Source: Rhodospirillaceae bacterium LM-1 (GTDB lineage: Bacteria > Pseudomonadota > Alphaproteobacteria > Rhodospirillales > WMHbin7). Taken from it: a stretch of 64,000 nucleotides of DNA. Below are positions 49,950 through 63,787 of the stretch, piece by piece (the stretch's first letter is position 1; every line of letters starts with the position of its first letter). The stretch lies in contig CACUVI010000029.1 of assembly GCA_902725215.1 (NCBI GenBank), forward strand, positions 1 to 64,000, in the 5' to 3' direction. A program made the position numbers and the translations under genes. The notes under the pieces were generated by a model. It was not told where the DNA came from and searched no databases. It saw nothing but the letters and a program-made list of their open reading frames with translations.

Positions 49950-51731
49950 TCATCCGTCGAGTGAAGTGGTATTTGCTACCAGAATTGACATAAATCGATG
50001 GAGATACCTACCCGTATCACAGAGCGGCGAGTTCAACACCAGATTGCGCAGATTAGAATGTAAAGAAATCAGACGTTGCTTATCCCTCGCCAGTTCAACC
50101 GCCAGCCGGGCATAGGACTCAAAATCTGTCGCCACGAGATCGCCCAGCCCCACTGCCTTCAGATGACTGGCCGCATGCCTGCCCGCGATGCGCTCGCCCA
50201 ACATCGCAATCACGGGAACTCCCATCCAAAGCGCTTCGCAGGTGGTCAAGCCGCCGGAATAAGGTTGAGAGTCGAGAACCACATCCACCTCGCCATAACG
50301 CGACAAATGTTCAAGATGATCGGCCTCGCCCAGCAAGGTGAGGCGACCAGCATCGACGCCATGCTTGCGAAACAGGGCCTGCGCGCGTTCTCGCGCTGCG
50401 TCGTATTTCAAATTGGGCGCCGCGATCAGCAGCCTTGAATCTGGAAGCTCGCGCAGGATGGCGCTCCATAATTCAATGCAATCCTCGCCAATCTTGAACA
50501 GGGCGTTGAAACTGCCAAAGGTAACGAACCCGTTCTTCAGGCAAGGGGCTGGCGACACATCCGGCGCATAGGCGGGCGGCGCATAGACCAGCGCATCCGG
50601 TTCCAGATAGAGCACCTTCTCGGTAAAACGCTCGGCATTTTCGGGCGGCAACTGCGTGCCGTCATGGATCAGAAAATCCATCTGGCGAAGTCCCGTCGTG
50701 CAAACGTAGTCCATGAACGTGATCTGCATGGGGGCCGGGCGCAGCGCAAACAATCCAAGCCGATTGCCCGCCGTATGGCCATTCAAATCGAAAAGAATGT
50801 CGGTGCCATCCGCGCGCACCAGATCGGCGGCTTGCGCGTCGTCAAGCGATCTGATATCGCGCCATTCGTCGCACATCTCCTTGAAGCGCTGGGTAAAGGC
50901 GTCTTCCTTTTTCGTGTTGGAATATAGCGTCACCTTCCAACCGCCCTGTCGGCATCCTTGTAGCAAGGGCGGCAAAAACACCCCGGTGGCGTGATGACGA
51001 AAATCGGACGAAACGAATCCCAGGCGCAAGGGCTGGCCCTTCTTGTGTCGCCAAGGCGGGCGACCAGGATCGGAAAAGTGCTGCCCCCATTCCAGATGCC
51101 GCTCGACGATTTCGGCAAAGGAGAGATCAGGACGATAATGCAGGGCCATCAGGGCAGCGGAAGCGAAGGACGCTTCCAGGCTTGCCGCCCGGCGATAATC
51201 TTCGGCCGCCTGCTTGCCGTCGCCAATCAGCAAATGACTTTGCGCCAGATGCGCCAGCACCTGGGCATCCGGCTTGGCGATTGCCGAGAAATGGCGAATG
51301 GCGGCTTGCAAGTCTCCAGCATCTTCCGCCAATTCGCCCAGCGCCCGATTGGCTGCGTCAAGGCCCGGATCAAGGCCCAACGCCCACCAGGCCTTGACCT
51401 TGGCTTCACCTGAACGGCCCAGCAGTTTCAACGCGGCGGCCTGATTGGCGGGCCAGATGGCGCTGGCGGGATCGGCCTTCTCGGCGGCAAGCCACAAAGC
51501 AAGTGCTGCATGGTTCCAGCCATGGCCGAACAATTGGCCGCCCAGCCCCCCCAAATCACCCGCCTGACTGCCGATCATGGCGCATAGATGATCAAAGGAC
51601 TGGCGTGCCGCCATCGCGTCGCCAAGCCGCGCCTGCGCCTCGCCCATGCCACCCCAGGCGGCCAGATTGAGCGCATCCAGCTTGGCGGCTTCCTGAAAAG
51701 AAGTCAGCGCTTCCTGGGGACGGTTCTGCAA
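49950..51731 (-). CDS. TPR-containing SPINDLY-type O-GlcNAc transferase
   Basis: A 593-residue protein. Residues 1 to about 210 are tetratricopeptide-like helical repeats (SFQEAAKLDALNLAAWGGMG). The rest is an OGT-type glycosyltransferase: LGFVSSDFRHHATGVFLPPL, DILFDLNGHTAGNRLGLFAL, FNALFKIGEDCIELW, and VVLDSQPYSGGLTTCEALWM. The predicted reaction is transfer of a sugar to protein or another acceptor. The start is uncertain: the frame is open back to the mutase stop at 51821 without ATG, so a TTG or CTG start coupled to the mutase gene is likely. Confidence 0.85.
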   Translation of the reverse strand: MQNRPQEALTSFQEAAKLDALNLAAWGGMGEAQARLGDAMAARQSFDHLCAMIGSQAGDLGGLGGQLFGHGWNHAALALWLAAEKADPASAIWPANQAAALKLLGRSGEAKVKAWWALGLDPGLDAANRALGELAEDAGDLQAAIRHFSAIAKPDAQVLAHLAQSHLLIGDGKQAAEDYRRAASLEASFASAALMALHYRPDLSFAEIVERHLEWGQHFSDPGRPPWRHKKGQPLRLGFVSSDFRHHATGVFLPPLLQGCRQGGWKVTLYSNTKKEDAFTQRFKEMCDEWRDIRSLDDAQAADLVRADGTDILFDLNGHTAGNRLGLFALRPAPMQITFMDYVCTTGLRQMDFLIHDGTQLPPENAERFTEKVLYLEPDALVYAPPAYAPDVSPAPCLKNGFVTFGSFNALFKIGEDCIELWSAILRELPDSRLLIAAPNLKYDAARERAQALFRKHGVDAGRLTLLGEADHLEHLSRYGEVDVVLDSQPYSGGLTTCEALWMGVPVIAMLGERIAGRHAASHLKAVGLGDLVATDFESYARLAVELARDKQRLISLHSNLRNLVLNSPLCDTGRYLHRFMSILVANTTSLDG

Positions 51732-51820
51732 AAGCGCCGCCTGACCGGCCTGGATATGGCTGGCGGCATAGAAGAACCAGGCTTCGCTTAACCGTGCCTT
51801 GGGATCTTGCAGATCGCTGG

Positions 51821-53971
<2,151 letters not shown>

Positions 53972-54071
53972 AGGTTGTTCCTTATCGATTTTTAAAGCGT
54001 CTCTCCTCAAGAGACCTATATAATCACCCCTCTTTTGGGTTGTCCACTCCCACCCCCCACAGGAGTCCTCT

Positions 54072-54920
54072 TTGCCCTATCTTGACCATATCCAAGAATG
54101 CAACGGCTTTGATCCGCAACGTTTCCGACCGTTCGTCATCGAAGGACAGCCCGTGGGCTGGATCAAGCCGGATATGGCCTTGCGCCTCAGCGCCTTTCCC
54201 GGAACGTTTAGGGTCGAGGACGATCAGGTTGGCCTGTCATCCACGCTGGCAACGGCTGAGGCCAGAACCGAAGCGGTGGGAAAAGCCATGCAGGCACTGG
54301 CCGGACAGGGCGTGCTTCAACCTTTGCGCGGCGAAATGTATCCGGTCATGACCGATTGGGGAATGCCGGAACTGCTGCGCATCGATCGCTCGGCCGTGCA
54401 TGCCTTGGGCGTTCTGGCGGTAGGGGTGCATCTGAACGGCTATGTGGGACGCGGCCCCGATCAGAAATTATGGATCGCCAGAAGGGCCAGGGACAAGGCG
54501 GTGGCGCCCGGCAAGCTCGATCATCTGGTGGCAGGCGGCCAGCCTGCTGGGCTGGGCTTGATGGAAAATGTCATCAAGGAATGCGCCGAGGAAGCGGACA
54601 TCCCGCAAGCGCTGGCCCAACAGGCCAAGGCCACGAGCGCCGTGCGCTATTGTTTCGAAAACGAGCAGGGTCTCAGGAACGATCTGATCTTCTGCTACGA
54701 CCTGGAATGCCCGGCGGATTTCAAGCCGCATCCCGCCGATGGCGAGGTTGAGGCGTTTGAACTATGGCCGATCGCCAAGGTGCAGGAAACCGTGCTGGAA
54801 ACGCGCGACTTCAAGTTCAACGTGCCCTTGGTGCTGATCGATTTCATGATCCGTCATGGGCATATCACGGCCGAGAACGAAAAAGACTATCTGGGATTGA
54901 TCAAGGGTCTTCGCGCCTAA
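54072..54920 (+). CDS. DUF4743/Nudix-like hydrolase
   Basis: A 282-residue protein starting at a TTG with AGGAG six bases upstream. The N-terminal half (DUF4743) begins [20 protein letters not shown] and the C-terminal half has a Nudix-like box ([20 protein letters not shown]). This resembles the Nudix half of fungal/bacterial thiamine-pyrophosphokinase fusions that act on damaged thiamine derivatives. The Nudix catalytic core is shifted from the canonical GX5EX7REUXEE only slightly. Confidence 0.82.
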   Translation: MPYLDHIQECNGFDPQRFRPFVIEGQPVGWIKPDMALRLSAFPGTFRVEDDQVGLSSTLATAEARTEAVGKAMQALAGQGVLQPLRGEMYPVMTDWGMPELLRIDRSAVHALGVLAVGVHLNGYVGRGPDQKLWIARRARDKAVAPGKLDHLVAGGQPAGLGLMENVIKECAEEADIPQALAQQAKATSAVRYCFENEQGLRNDLIFCYDLECPADFKPHPADGEVEAFELWPIAKVQETVLETRDFKFNVPLVLIDFMIRHGHITAENEKDYLGLIKGLRA

Positions 54921-56414
54921 TCATTTCCAGAACTTTTCCTGGCGCTTGAACTCGTCCCAGGCCTTGACGACCTGCTCTTCCAACAAGGCGGCCCGGCCAG
55001 CGTGCCAGCCCTCGACGAATCCCACGCCATGATGAAGCGCAGCGTCGCAGTCCTTGCCGCGCCGTTCTTCCAGCACGCGCCTTGCCACGGCGATATCGTT
55101 CAGATGACCCAGCACATCGACCAGATGGGTCAGCGCTTCCAGATAGCGCTGCGTCTTGGCCTCGGGAAAAAGCGTATTCAGAAATTCGGCGGCATAGCGC
55201 ATCTTCTTGCCGCGAATGCGAAGCGCGTGCCGGGCCAAGGGATCAAGCGTCAGGAAATCGCGGCCCGCCTTCATCAGCTTGCGATGACGCTTGTCCAGCG
55301 CTTTGCTGGCAAATGCCCCAAGGTCGCCTTCCTCTTTGGTCGTGCCGGTTTCGCTCCAGTCTTGCAGGTCAAGCATCAGGCTTGCGAACGGTTGCCGATC
55401 GAGGGCGGGAAGCGCTTTTGCCAGCAGCTCGTTGCGATCTTTCGCAAAGGACGCCTTCAGCCCCTCGATCCCGGCATGAGCGGGCAGCAGCGCCAACACC
55501 GGATCCAGGATGATTTCCTGGAAGACATCGACGTCGCGTACCGGCCCCAGCAGTGAAGCCAGCGTTTTCAGTTGCGCGGAAATTCTTGTCGCTGGGGTTA
55601 CTTTCAAAAGCGGGCGAAACAGATTGATCGCCGATCTTAGGCGGCGCACGCCGACGCGCATCTGATGCACCCCTTCGACGGTCTCTACGCCAGCGATGCA
55701 AGAACGGTTGGCGGCGATCTGTTCGATGCCGAGCCTGGCGATCAGCCTGAAAGCGCCGCTGACGCTTTCGATCCCGCGAAGCCCCATCCGCCTTGCGCGC
55801 CTAGCCTGGCCAGCGTTGCCCTGGGCCAACATCAGGGCGGCTTCCTGTTCATTCAAAACCAAGTCGGCGGGAGATATGTCGATCAGCAAGCGGGCCAATT
55901 GAACCAAAGCACGCCAGCGATGCGGCGCAGCGCTGAGCACGGCCCTGAAAACCGGCGCCTGCTTCTTCCCATCTCCAGCTTCGATCCATCCGCTTTCCAG
56001 CGAAATCGACAGAAGTGACGCCCCCTTTCCCGCCTGTTTCTTTGCAACCGACAAAGTCTCGACTGCGAAGGGAACCAGATCCAATCGGCGAAGGCCTGAC
56101 AGGACGCCATGATCGCCCAGCCACCCCATGTCTGGCTCGTTCCCCTTCATCGGCAAAGTCCAGCGCCCGAAGGGGACGGACTCGCTGCTGACGATTTGGC
56201 TTGCCGTGGCGGCGGACTCGTCCTTTCGCAAGGACAGCCCTACGCCGCAACTGGCCAGTTCAAAGGCTTGGCCGTCATAGCGGGTGACAAGGCGATGGAA
56301 GCGAGCGCCGCTTTCCTGGCTTAGACCGGCCAAACGCGGGCTGCTCTCCAGGCGGCAAAAACCGTCCGAGTCGAACAATAAAACGATGGCGGGGCGGGCT
56401 GCGACCATGATCAT
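54921..56414 (-). CDS. CHAD-domain protein
   Basis: A 497-residue protein. The C-terminal CHAD domain (about 215-490) has VEGVHQMRVGVRRLRSAINL, LLGPVRDVDVF and IRGKKMRYAAEFLNTLFPEA; CHAD domains bind polyphosphate. The N-terminal 200 residues are possibly a diverged CYTH-like domain but lack a clear ExExK. The start at 56414 or 56408 is chosen because further upstream the frame overlaps the divergent lipoprotein gene. Its stop adjoins the 54920 end. Confidence 0.8.
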   Translation of the reverse strand: MIMVAARPAIVLLFDSDGFCRLESSPRLAGLSQESGARFHRLVTRYDGQAFELASCGVGLSLRKDESAATASQIVSSESVPFGRWTLPMKGNEPDMGWLGDHGVLSGLRRLDLVPFAVETLSVAKKQAGKGASLLSISLESGWIEAGDGKKQAPVFRAVLSAAPHRWRALVQLARLLIDISPADLVLNEQEAALMLAQGNAGQARRARRMGLRGIESVSGAFRLIARLGIEQIAANRSCIAGVETVEGVHQMRVGVRRLRSAINLFRPLLKVTPATRISAQLKTLASLLGPVRDVDVFQEIILDPVLALLPAHAGIEGLKASFAKDRNELLAKALPALDRQPFASLMLDLQDWSETGTTKEEGDLGAFASKALDKRHRKLMKAGRDFLTLDPLARHALRIRGKKMRYAAEFLNTLFPEAKTQRYLEALTHLVDVLGHLNDIAVARRVLEERRGKDCDAALHHGVGFVEGWHAGRAALLEEQVVKAWDEFKRQEKFWK

Positions 56415-56591
56415 GCCTGAAACGGAACCGTCATAGGCGACTGTAATGCCTTGCGCTTTGCCTGTCCCCTGCTGGTTTGTGACATTTCCTTCCCTCTGGC
56501 TTGCGCCCACTCTTTGTATTGGATAGATTTGCTGACCGCTAAATATAGGGGGTAGCAGGTTTTGTTGGGATCGGTCGTGCTTGAGCGAGGA

Positions 56592-57929
56592 ATGCGGCTC
56601 CTGCCCGTGGTGCTGGCTGTTTTCAGCCTTGGCGCCTGCGGAATGGCGTTCGACCCCGACAGCGCCCTGCCCGGCTTCACCTCGGGCGCCAGTTCGGGCC
56701 GGACGGCCGACCCCACCGACATGGCCCTGGCGGCCCTTGCCAAGGGCGATTATCCGGGGGCAGAGACCCAAGTCGGCATGGCCTTGCGCAAGACGCCGCG
56801 CGATCCCTACGCCCTGCTGGCGGCAGGTCTTCTCTACCAGAACACCGGGCGGCCCAATCTGGCCCGTCAGGCCTATCAGGAACTGATGGGCGGTCGCGTG
56901 ACCGCCGTCACCACCTTCCCACCGGGTCAGCGCCTAGTGCCGCGCAGCCTTTCCGAACTGTCCAACATCAATCTGGGCTATCTATCCGGCCAGCCCGCCG
57001 ACCATTTGGCCAGTCAAGCGCTTTCCCCACCCGGTCGCGCCGACGTTCTGGGCGTTTCGCAAACTTTCCAAGGCCCGCCGCCCGCGATGTCGGTGGCCAG
57101 CGCCCCCTTGCCCGCGGCGCAAATGGCGGGGGGAGCCTCGCCGGTTCTGACCGCAGCACAGCGTTTCGCCACTTTGCGCGAACTGGCGGAACATGGGCTG
57201 ATCACCGAAGACGAATTCAGGGCGCGCCGTCAGGCCAATATCGGCGCCATTCTGCCGCTGACCCAACCGCCGCCCGGCGCCGGTCTCGACCGCCCTTCGC
57301 CCGCCAGCCAGCAGATCATTTCTCGCCTGCAGGAGCTGACTCGCTCGCTGGAGCGCGGCGCCATCTCGCCCGCCGAACAGAATGCCGAGCGGCAGATGAT
57401 TCTGGACGGTCTGCTGCCCGCCCAGCCCCGCAACCGCGCCAATCCCCTGCCCGCCCCCAAGGATTTCATGTCCGCCGCCACCGCCGTGGGACAGCTTGAA
57501 CGGTTGAAGACGGCTGGCCTGTTGACCGCCGACGAATATGCCCGCGAGCGCGAAGCCTTAGACCGCATCGCCCAACCGCCAGCGCCGCCGCAAACGGCAA
57601 GCCAGACGGCGGCGCCCAAGAAGTCGGAGGCAGGCTCTGCCTCAGGCACAGCGGCCAGCGCCCTGCCCGCCAACATCAAGGGCAAGCCCGCCGTGCATCT
57701 GGCATCCTACAAAAGCCGCGAGCAGGCCGAAAAAGACATCGCCATGTTCAAGAAGAAGTTCCCGGAATTGGCCAAGCTGGGCATGCTGGCGATCAAGGCC
57801 GATCTGGGCAGCAAGGGCGTCTATTGGCGTCTGAAGGCCGGTCCCCTAGCAAATGCCAAGGCCGCCACGGCGCTTTGCGCCAAGCTGAAGGCCAGCCGCC
57901 AATTCTGCGAACCCAGCGTTTTCGAGTAA
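56592..57929 (+). CDS. SPOR-domain lipoprotein with TPR-like repeat
   Basis: A 445-residue protein with a lipoprotein signal (MRLLPVVLAVFSLGACG), a TPR-like helix pair (ALAALAKGDYPGAETQVGMA, YALLAAGLLYQNTGRPNLAR), two SHOCT-like helices (LRELAEHGLITEDEFRARRQ, LKTAGLLTADEYAREREALD) and a C-terminal SPOR domain (PAVHLASYKSREQAEKDIAM, GVYWRLKAGPLANAKAA). SPOR domains bind denuded peptidoglycan. Probably a cell-envelope protein. GCGAGGA ribosome site supports the start. Confidence 0.85.
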   Translation: MRLLPVVLAVFSLGACGMAFDPDSALPGFTSGASSGRTADPTDMALAALAKGDYPGAETQVGMALRKTPRDPYALLAAGLLYQNTGRPNLARQAYQELMGGRVTAVTTFPPGQRLVPRSLSELSNINLGYLSGQPADHLASQALSPPGRADVLGVSQTFQGPPPAMSVASAPLPAAQMAGGASPVLTAAQRFATLRELAEHGLITEDEFRARRQANIGAILPLTQPPPGAGLDRPSPASQQIISRLQELTRSLERGAISPAEQNAERQMILDGLLPAQPRNRANPLPAPKDFMSAATAVGQLERLKTAGLLTADEYAREREALDRIAQPPAPPQTASQTAAPKKSEAGSASGTAASALPANIKGKPAVHLASYKSREQAEKDIAMFKKKFPELAKLGMLAIKADLGSKGVYWRLKAGPLANAKAATALCAKLKASRQFCEPSVFE

Positions 57930-57953
57930 TACCTAAAAACGAAACGGCGTAGA

Positions 57954-58436
57954 TCAATCCATCACTTCGACCAAAACCAAGGATTCGTCCAGGATGTAAA
58001 CCCTGGCCCTTTGGCCGTTTCGCAAGTGGTTGACTGGGCTGTAGCTGGAGAAGTCGCGCGGATAGTGGGCGTAAAGGGTGTCGCCAACCCAGAAACTGCC
58101 GCCCCAACTAGCCTGCGTATAACGCCCACCGCTAGTGACTTTGTGGAGAGGCTCAACGCCGCTAACTTGGCCTTCAACCACGGTACAGCCGCCTGCAAGG
58201 CATTGCTCGACCAAAGCATCAGCCTCATGACGTTCATAGAATTCAGCCCCTGCCAGGATCGCTGTGAGAACGGCAAGCGTTATGCTCAATGGGCGGGACA
58301 ATTCGGACAAACCATACAGCTGTTTGCTCAGAGCGCGCGGCACCAGCGCTGCCGCCCCAAAGGCGAGGGTAAGGCCGCCAAAAAGGTATAGAAAGGAGAT
58401 AAGTCGCGCTTCTTCTCGCAGATCAAAGACAATCAT
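57954..58436 (-). CDS. Membrane protein of unknown function (DUF3592-like)
   Basis: A 160-residue protein with three to four hydrophobic segments (LISFLYLFGGLTLAFGAAAL, LSITLAVLTAILAGAEFY) and a periplasmic tail containing two cysteines (QCLAGGCTVVEGQVSG) and a beta-rich region (LRNGQRARVYIL). The VEGQVSG...LRNGQ pattern recalls DUF3592. Function unknown. Confidence 0.6.
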   Translation of the reverse strand: MIVFDLREEARLISFLYLFGGLTLAFGAAALVPRALSKQLYGLSELSRPLSITLAVLTAILAGAEFYERHEADALVEQCLAGGCTVVEGQVSGVEPLHKVTSGGRYTQASWGGSFWVGDTLYAHYPRDFSSYSPVNHLRNGQRARVYILDESLVLVEVMD

Positions 58437-58468
58437 GTTCGGATGGCTGCCCTGATCGTCAACAAGCG

Positions 58469-58996
58469 TTAGCGCAACGGCTGAGTGGTGATGACGCCGC
58501 TGCTGCCCTGGCCGCCAGTGGAATATCCACTGCTGCCCGGCGAGTAACCGACCGGAGCGCCTTTGGGCGAAACGGTCAATTCGGCCGACGAGCCGTAAAG
58601 CGTGCCGCTTTTAATCTGCATCATCGCGACCCGGTCCATGCGGCGGTAAGACAGCACGCTGACCGTCGAGCGCACGCTGGTCACTTCTTCCCAGCCGAAG
58701 CGGGGCATTTCTTGCTTGAAGAAATCGAACAATTCGATGGTGGTCATGCGGCTGGTGAAGGCCAAGCGCCCGACCCAGCTGTCGGCATTGCCGAAAATCA
58801 GGGTGCGATCCAAATCCATGGTGGCGCTGGAAGGGCGAGGAATATCAGTGAAATCACTGAAATGCGGACTGATCGCTTCCTTTTCGCTGCGGGCACTGGG
58901 CGTCAGCGACGGACCACCGCAGGCGGGCAGCGCAAGCAAGCAAGCGCTTAGCAGCGCTGGCGCAAGGCCGATCCTCATTTTGCCATTGTCCCTCAT
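58469..58996 (-). CDS. Lipoprotein, DUF4810/DUF-type envelope protein
   Basis: A 175-residue protein with a lipoprotein signal (LAPALLSACLLALPACG) and a small alpha/beta domain (TTIELFDFFKQEMPRFGWEE, VLSYRRMDRVAMMQI), ending in a Gly/Ser-rich tail. The start at 58996 or 58977 both preserve the signal. The domain resembles small bacterial envelope lipoproteins; no firm family name. Confidence 0.65.
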   Translation of the reverse strand: MRDNGKMRIGLAPALLSACLLALPACGGPSLTPSARSEKEAISPHFSDFTDIPRPSSATMDLDRTLIFGNADSWVGRLAFTSRMTTIELFDFFKQEMPRFGWEEVTSVRSTVSVLSYRRMDRVAMMQIKSGTLYGSSAELTVSPKGAPVGYSPGSSGYSTGGQGSSGVITTQPLR

Positions 58997-59042
58997 GCCG
59001 CTCTTCTAACACAAAAGAGAGCGTGGGCCAACCGGCGATATA

Positions 59043-61586
59043 CTACGTCTTGCGTTTCTTGGGCGCCGTGCGGATTCCCGGCGGTTGGAACAAGAGGTCC
59101 TGCGCAAACAAACTTTCGAAATTCTCGGCACTTACCGGGCGGCTGACCAAATAGCCCTGGATCTCGTCGCAGCCATGGCTGCGCAAAAAGGCGATCTGGT
59201 CTTCTGTCTCGACGCCCTCGGCCACTACCTTCAGCCTAAGATTATGGGCCAGACTGATGATGGCCGACACGATCTCGGCGTCGCTGTCGTCGGTGGTCAG
59301 GTCGTGCATGAAGCTGGCGTCGATCTTCAAGGCATCGATGGGAATGCGCTTCAAATAGGCAAGACTGGAATAGCCGGTGCCAAAATCGTCGATCGAAGTC
59401 ACGACGCCCATGGCGCGCAGCTCATTCAACATATGGGCGGCTATGTCCATATGCTCCATCAGCACCGACTCGGTGACTTCCAATTCCAGATATTTGGGGT
59501 CCAGCCCGGTCTCGGCAAGCACCGAACGCACGCGCCCCACCAAATCGGCTTGATTGAACTGATGCGGCGAAATGTTCACCGCCATGCGGATGGGCGGCAA
59601 CCCTCTGTCCTGCCAAAGCTTGTTCTGCACGCAGGCGGCGCGCAGCACCCATTCGCCCAAGGGAACGATCAAGCCGGTATCCTCGGCCAGGGGGATGAAA
59701 TCGGCAGGCGGCACCAAACCCAAATCGGGATGGCGCCAGCGCACCAAAGCCTCGGCCCCGGCAATGCCGCCGGTGTCCAGATTCATCTTCACTTGGTAGT
59801 TCAGCAGGAATTCATCGCGCTCGAGCGCCTTGCGCAATTCGTTTTCCATCGCCAATCGCTCGAAGGATTTGGCGTTCATCTGCGGGGTGTAAAGCTGATA
59901 GCTGTTGCGCCCCAGATCCTTGGCCCGGTACATGGCGATGTCGGCATTCTTGACCAACACTTCCGGACTGTCGCCGTCTTCGGGGAATACGCTGATGCCG
60001 ATCGAGGTGGTGACGAACAATTCGCGGTCTTCGACCAAGAACGGCTCGCGGATGCTTTCGACGATGCGTCTGGCCAGACGCGCCGCATCCTCGACGTCTT
60101 GAATCTCGCTCATCAGAATGGTGAATTCGTCCCCCCCCATGCGCGACACGGTATCCGCTTCGCGCATGCAAATTTTTAGGCGGTTCGACATTTCTTCCAG
60201 CACGCGGTCGCCAACGCTGTGGCCCAGCGTGTCGTTGATGCGCTTGAACAGATCGAGATCGAGAAACAGGATCGCCAAACGTTGATGGTGGCGCCGGGCC
60301 GAGTTGATGGCCATCGACAAACGGTCGTTGAACAATCGGCGGTTAGGAAGGCCGGTCAGCACATCGAAATAGGCCAGATTGCGGATGCGCTCCTCGGCCT
60401 TTTTGCGCTCGGTGATGTCGCTGAAGATTCCCGCATATTTAATGGCGCCGCCTTCCATGTCCTGGATGCGCGTGATCGTCAGCCATTCCGGAAAGATGTC
60501 GCCATTCTTGCGCCGATTCCACACCTCGCCTTGCCAATGGCCCTTGGAGGTGATCGATTCCCACATCTGGTCGTAAAATTCCTTGTCATGCCGACCCGAT
60601 CTTAGCATGCCCGGCTTCTGGCCGATCACTTCCTCGGCGGTATAGCCGGTCAGAGTGCTGAAGGAAGGGTTGATCGCTTCGATCACGCCATCCGTGTCGG
60701 TGATGATGATGCCGTCCAGCGAAGCCTCGATCACCTTATGCGCCAAATTCAAGTGGCGCTTCGATTCCTCCAGCGCCCTGTCGCGCTGGTGCAAGGCGTC
60801 TTCCAGGCGGCGCACATATTCATGCTCGAGACTGGTCAGGATGTCGGAGAATGACAAAATGCCCGCCAGTTCGCCGGCTTCGTCGATCACGCCCAGATGG
60901 CGAAATCCCTTTTGTTCCAGAATGTCGCGCGCGTACAAAAGCGTGGTTTGCGAGGAAACGGTGAACAGAGGCTTGCTGGCGATCTCTTCCACGGTCTTTA
61001 CCGGATCGCGCCTAGCGATCAGGCGCAGGATGTCGCGTTCCGTCACGATGCCAATGGGACGGTTGGCGTCATCGACCACCACGGCGGCGTCCGAGCGGTC
61101 GTTGCGCATGGCCTTGATCGCATCCGTGTAGGGAACGCTGGCCTTGACTGTAACCAAGGCGCGGGGCACGGCCGAACGCACATCGCGCAGATACATGTAA
61201 TGCTGGATGCCGAAATGCTTGATGACGTCGGTCTGGCTGACGATGCCCAGCAGCTTGCCTTGCTGGCCGGTGATCACCAGATGGCGAAGCCCCTCTTCCT
61301 TCATGCGCCGTCCCGCCTCGGAGACGGTGACGTTCGGCCCCGACGTCACCAAGGGCGCGCTCATCACCTTGGCGATGGGAATATCCAGCGAACTGGAATT
61401 TTCAAGGTCGAGCGCCAGCGCGTCATGCTCGGTCCAAATACCGACCGGGCGCTCGCCATCGACAACCAGAATCGAGCCGCAACGGCTCTCCTGCATCATC
61501 CTGGCGGCTTCGACCAACGGCGTCGATGGTCCGCAGCACAGCACGTCCGTGCGCATGATGCTGCCGATAGTGCGATCCTCAGTCAC
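59043..61586 (-). CDS. CBS-PAS-GGDEF-EAL c-di-GMP signalling protein
   Basis: An 847-residue protein. Residues 1 to about 270 hold four CBS motifs (two pairs: IGSIMRTDVLCCGPSTPLVE, IPIAKVMSAPLVTSGPNVTV and two more). A PAS domain follows (IEASLDGIIITDTDGVIEAI), then GGDEF (RMGGDEFTILM, active-site GGDEF present) and EAL (AEALVRWRHPDLG, DDFGTGYSSLAYL). It can therefore both make and break c-di-GMP in principle. It starts overlapping the stop of the CheY-like gene (ATGA), so the pair is co-translated. Confidence 0.95.
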   Translation of the reverse strand: MTEDRTIGSIMRTDVLCCGPSTPLVEAARMMQESRCGSILVVDGERPVGIWTEHDALALDLENSSSLDIPIAKVMSAPLVTSGPNVTVSEAGRRMKEEGLRHLVITGQQGKLLGIVSQTDVIKHFGIQHYMYLRDVRSAVPRALVTVKASVPYTDAIKAMRNDRSDAAVVVDDANRPIGIVTERDILRLIARRDPVKTVEEIASKPLFTVSSQTTLLYARDILEQKGFRHLGVIDEAGELAGILSFSDILTSLEHEYVRRLEDALHQRDRALEESKRHLNLAHKVIEASLDGIIITDTDGVIEAINPSFSTLTGYTAEEVIGQKPGMLRSGRHDKEFYDQMWESITSKGHWQGEVWNRRKNGDIFPEWLTITRIQDMEGGAIKYAGIFSDITERKKAEERIRNLAYFDVLTGLPNRRLFNDRLSMAINSARRHHQRLAILFLDLDLFKRINDTLGHSVGDRVLEEMSNRLKICMREADTVSRMGGDEFTILMSEIQDVEDAARLARRIVESIREPFLVEDRELFVTTSIGISVFPEDGDSPEVLVKNADIAMYRAKDLGRNSYQLYTPQMNAKSFERLAMENELRKALERDEFLLNYQVKMNLDTGGIAGAEALVRWRHPDLGLVPPADFIPLAEDTGLIVPLGEWVLRAACVQNKLWQDRGLPPIRMAVNISPHQFNQADLVGRVRSVLAETGLDPKYLELEVTESVLMEHMDIAAHMLNELRAMGVVTSIDDFGTGYSSLAYLKRIPIDALKIDASFMHDLTTDDSDAEIVSAIISLAHNLRLKVVAEGVETEDQIAFLRSHGCDEIQGYLVSRPVSAENFESLFAQDLLFQPPGIRTAPKKRKT

Positions 61587-61990
61587 GTCGTCACTCCCTC
61601 AATGCCAACCGCCTGCAAGACTTTCGCCCGCAAGGCGTCGGGCGAAACAGGTTTTACAAGGTAGCCCTCCACGCCCAGGGGAACAACCTGCTTGATCATA
61701 TCCGCATCCGAATTCAGCGTCAGAATAAAGACAGGCACCTTGCGCAGTTCGTCACGGACATGAGCGCGCATATTGCGCAGCAAATCCAACCCATCCATGG
61801 GTTCCATCGCCAGATCGACAAAGGCCAAATCGGGAATGAAAACCTGCATTTTTTCAAGCGCCGCTTTGCCATCCCCGGCTTCTTCGATGACCTGAATGCC
61901 AAAGGAATGCAGCATCCGGCGCATGATGGCGCGGACGAATTCCTCGTCATCCACCAGCAATATTTTCAAATCGCCCAAACGCGCTTGCAT
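61583..61990 (-). CDS. CheY-like response regulator
   Basis: A 135-residue single receiver domain: acidic pocket ILLVDDEEFVRAIM, phosphoacceptor Asp in LAFVDLAMEPMDGLDLL, conserved Thr in PVFILTLNSD and Lys in GYLVKPVS. No output domain. Its stop overlaps the start of the CBS-PAS-GGDEF-EAL gene, so it probably regulates that protein directly by binding. Confidence 0.93.
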   Translation of the reverse strand: MQARLGDLKILLVDDEEFVRAIMRRMLHSFGIQVIEEAGDGKAALEKMQVFIPDLAFVDLAMEPMDGLDLLRNMRAHVRDELRKVPVFILTLNSDADMIKQVVPLGVEGYLVKPVSPDALRAKVLQAVGIEGVTT

Positions 61991-62040
61991 ATCGACCCCA
62001 GGGTTGCGACGATTTGTTTTATCAGGTTGTCACAAGCCTG

Positions 62041-62491
62041 TCATGCCATGGGACGGACGAGTTCTATAACCTTTGTGACGGCATTCTCCAGGGCATGGGC
62101 AACTGCCGGACTAAGTTCTTGTCCGTGCGAGAAATCTTTGCCCTCGACGCCAACAATCCACAGGCTTTGCGGCAACTCGCCCAAATCGCGGGCCAGTTCC
62201 ACCGCTTCGGCCAGACCGAAAGCGTGGCTGGAAAACAGGGTCCAGCCGCTTGGAATAGGCTCACACCGGGTGTTGACGACATGCAGGGTTCCGCAGTCCT
62301 GGCCCGAAGAAACCGCATCGACGACGACCACTAGCGAGCGGCCCTGCCACAGGCTCATCAGACCGGTTCCCTCGCCATGATGGGTCAGAACCTCGACGCC
62401 GGGAAGATTTCTGGCCTCGATGCGCGCGGCAACCAGCAGGCCCGCCGAATCGTCGCGCCTGAATTCGTTGCCGATGCCGATGATCAGTGCG

Positions 62492-62505
<14 letters not shown>
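62041..62505 (-). CDS. Hydrogenase maturation protease (HyaD/HybD family)
   Basis: A 154-residue endopeptidase that trims the C-terminus of the [NiFe] hydrogenase large subunit after nickel insertion. Visible: GIGNEFRRDDSAGLLVA (first metal ligand), VVVDAVSSGQ and SSHAFGLAEAV. It overlaps the large-subunit stop, the standard arrangement. Confidence 0.92.
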
Positions 62506-63779
<1,274 letters not shown>

Positions 63780-63787
<8 letters not shown>
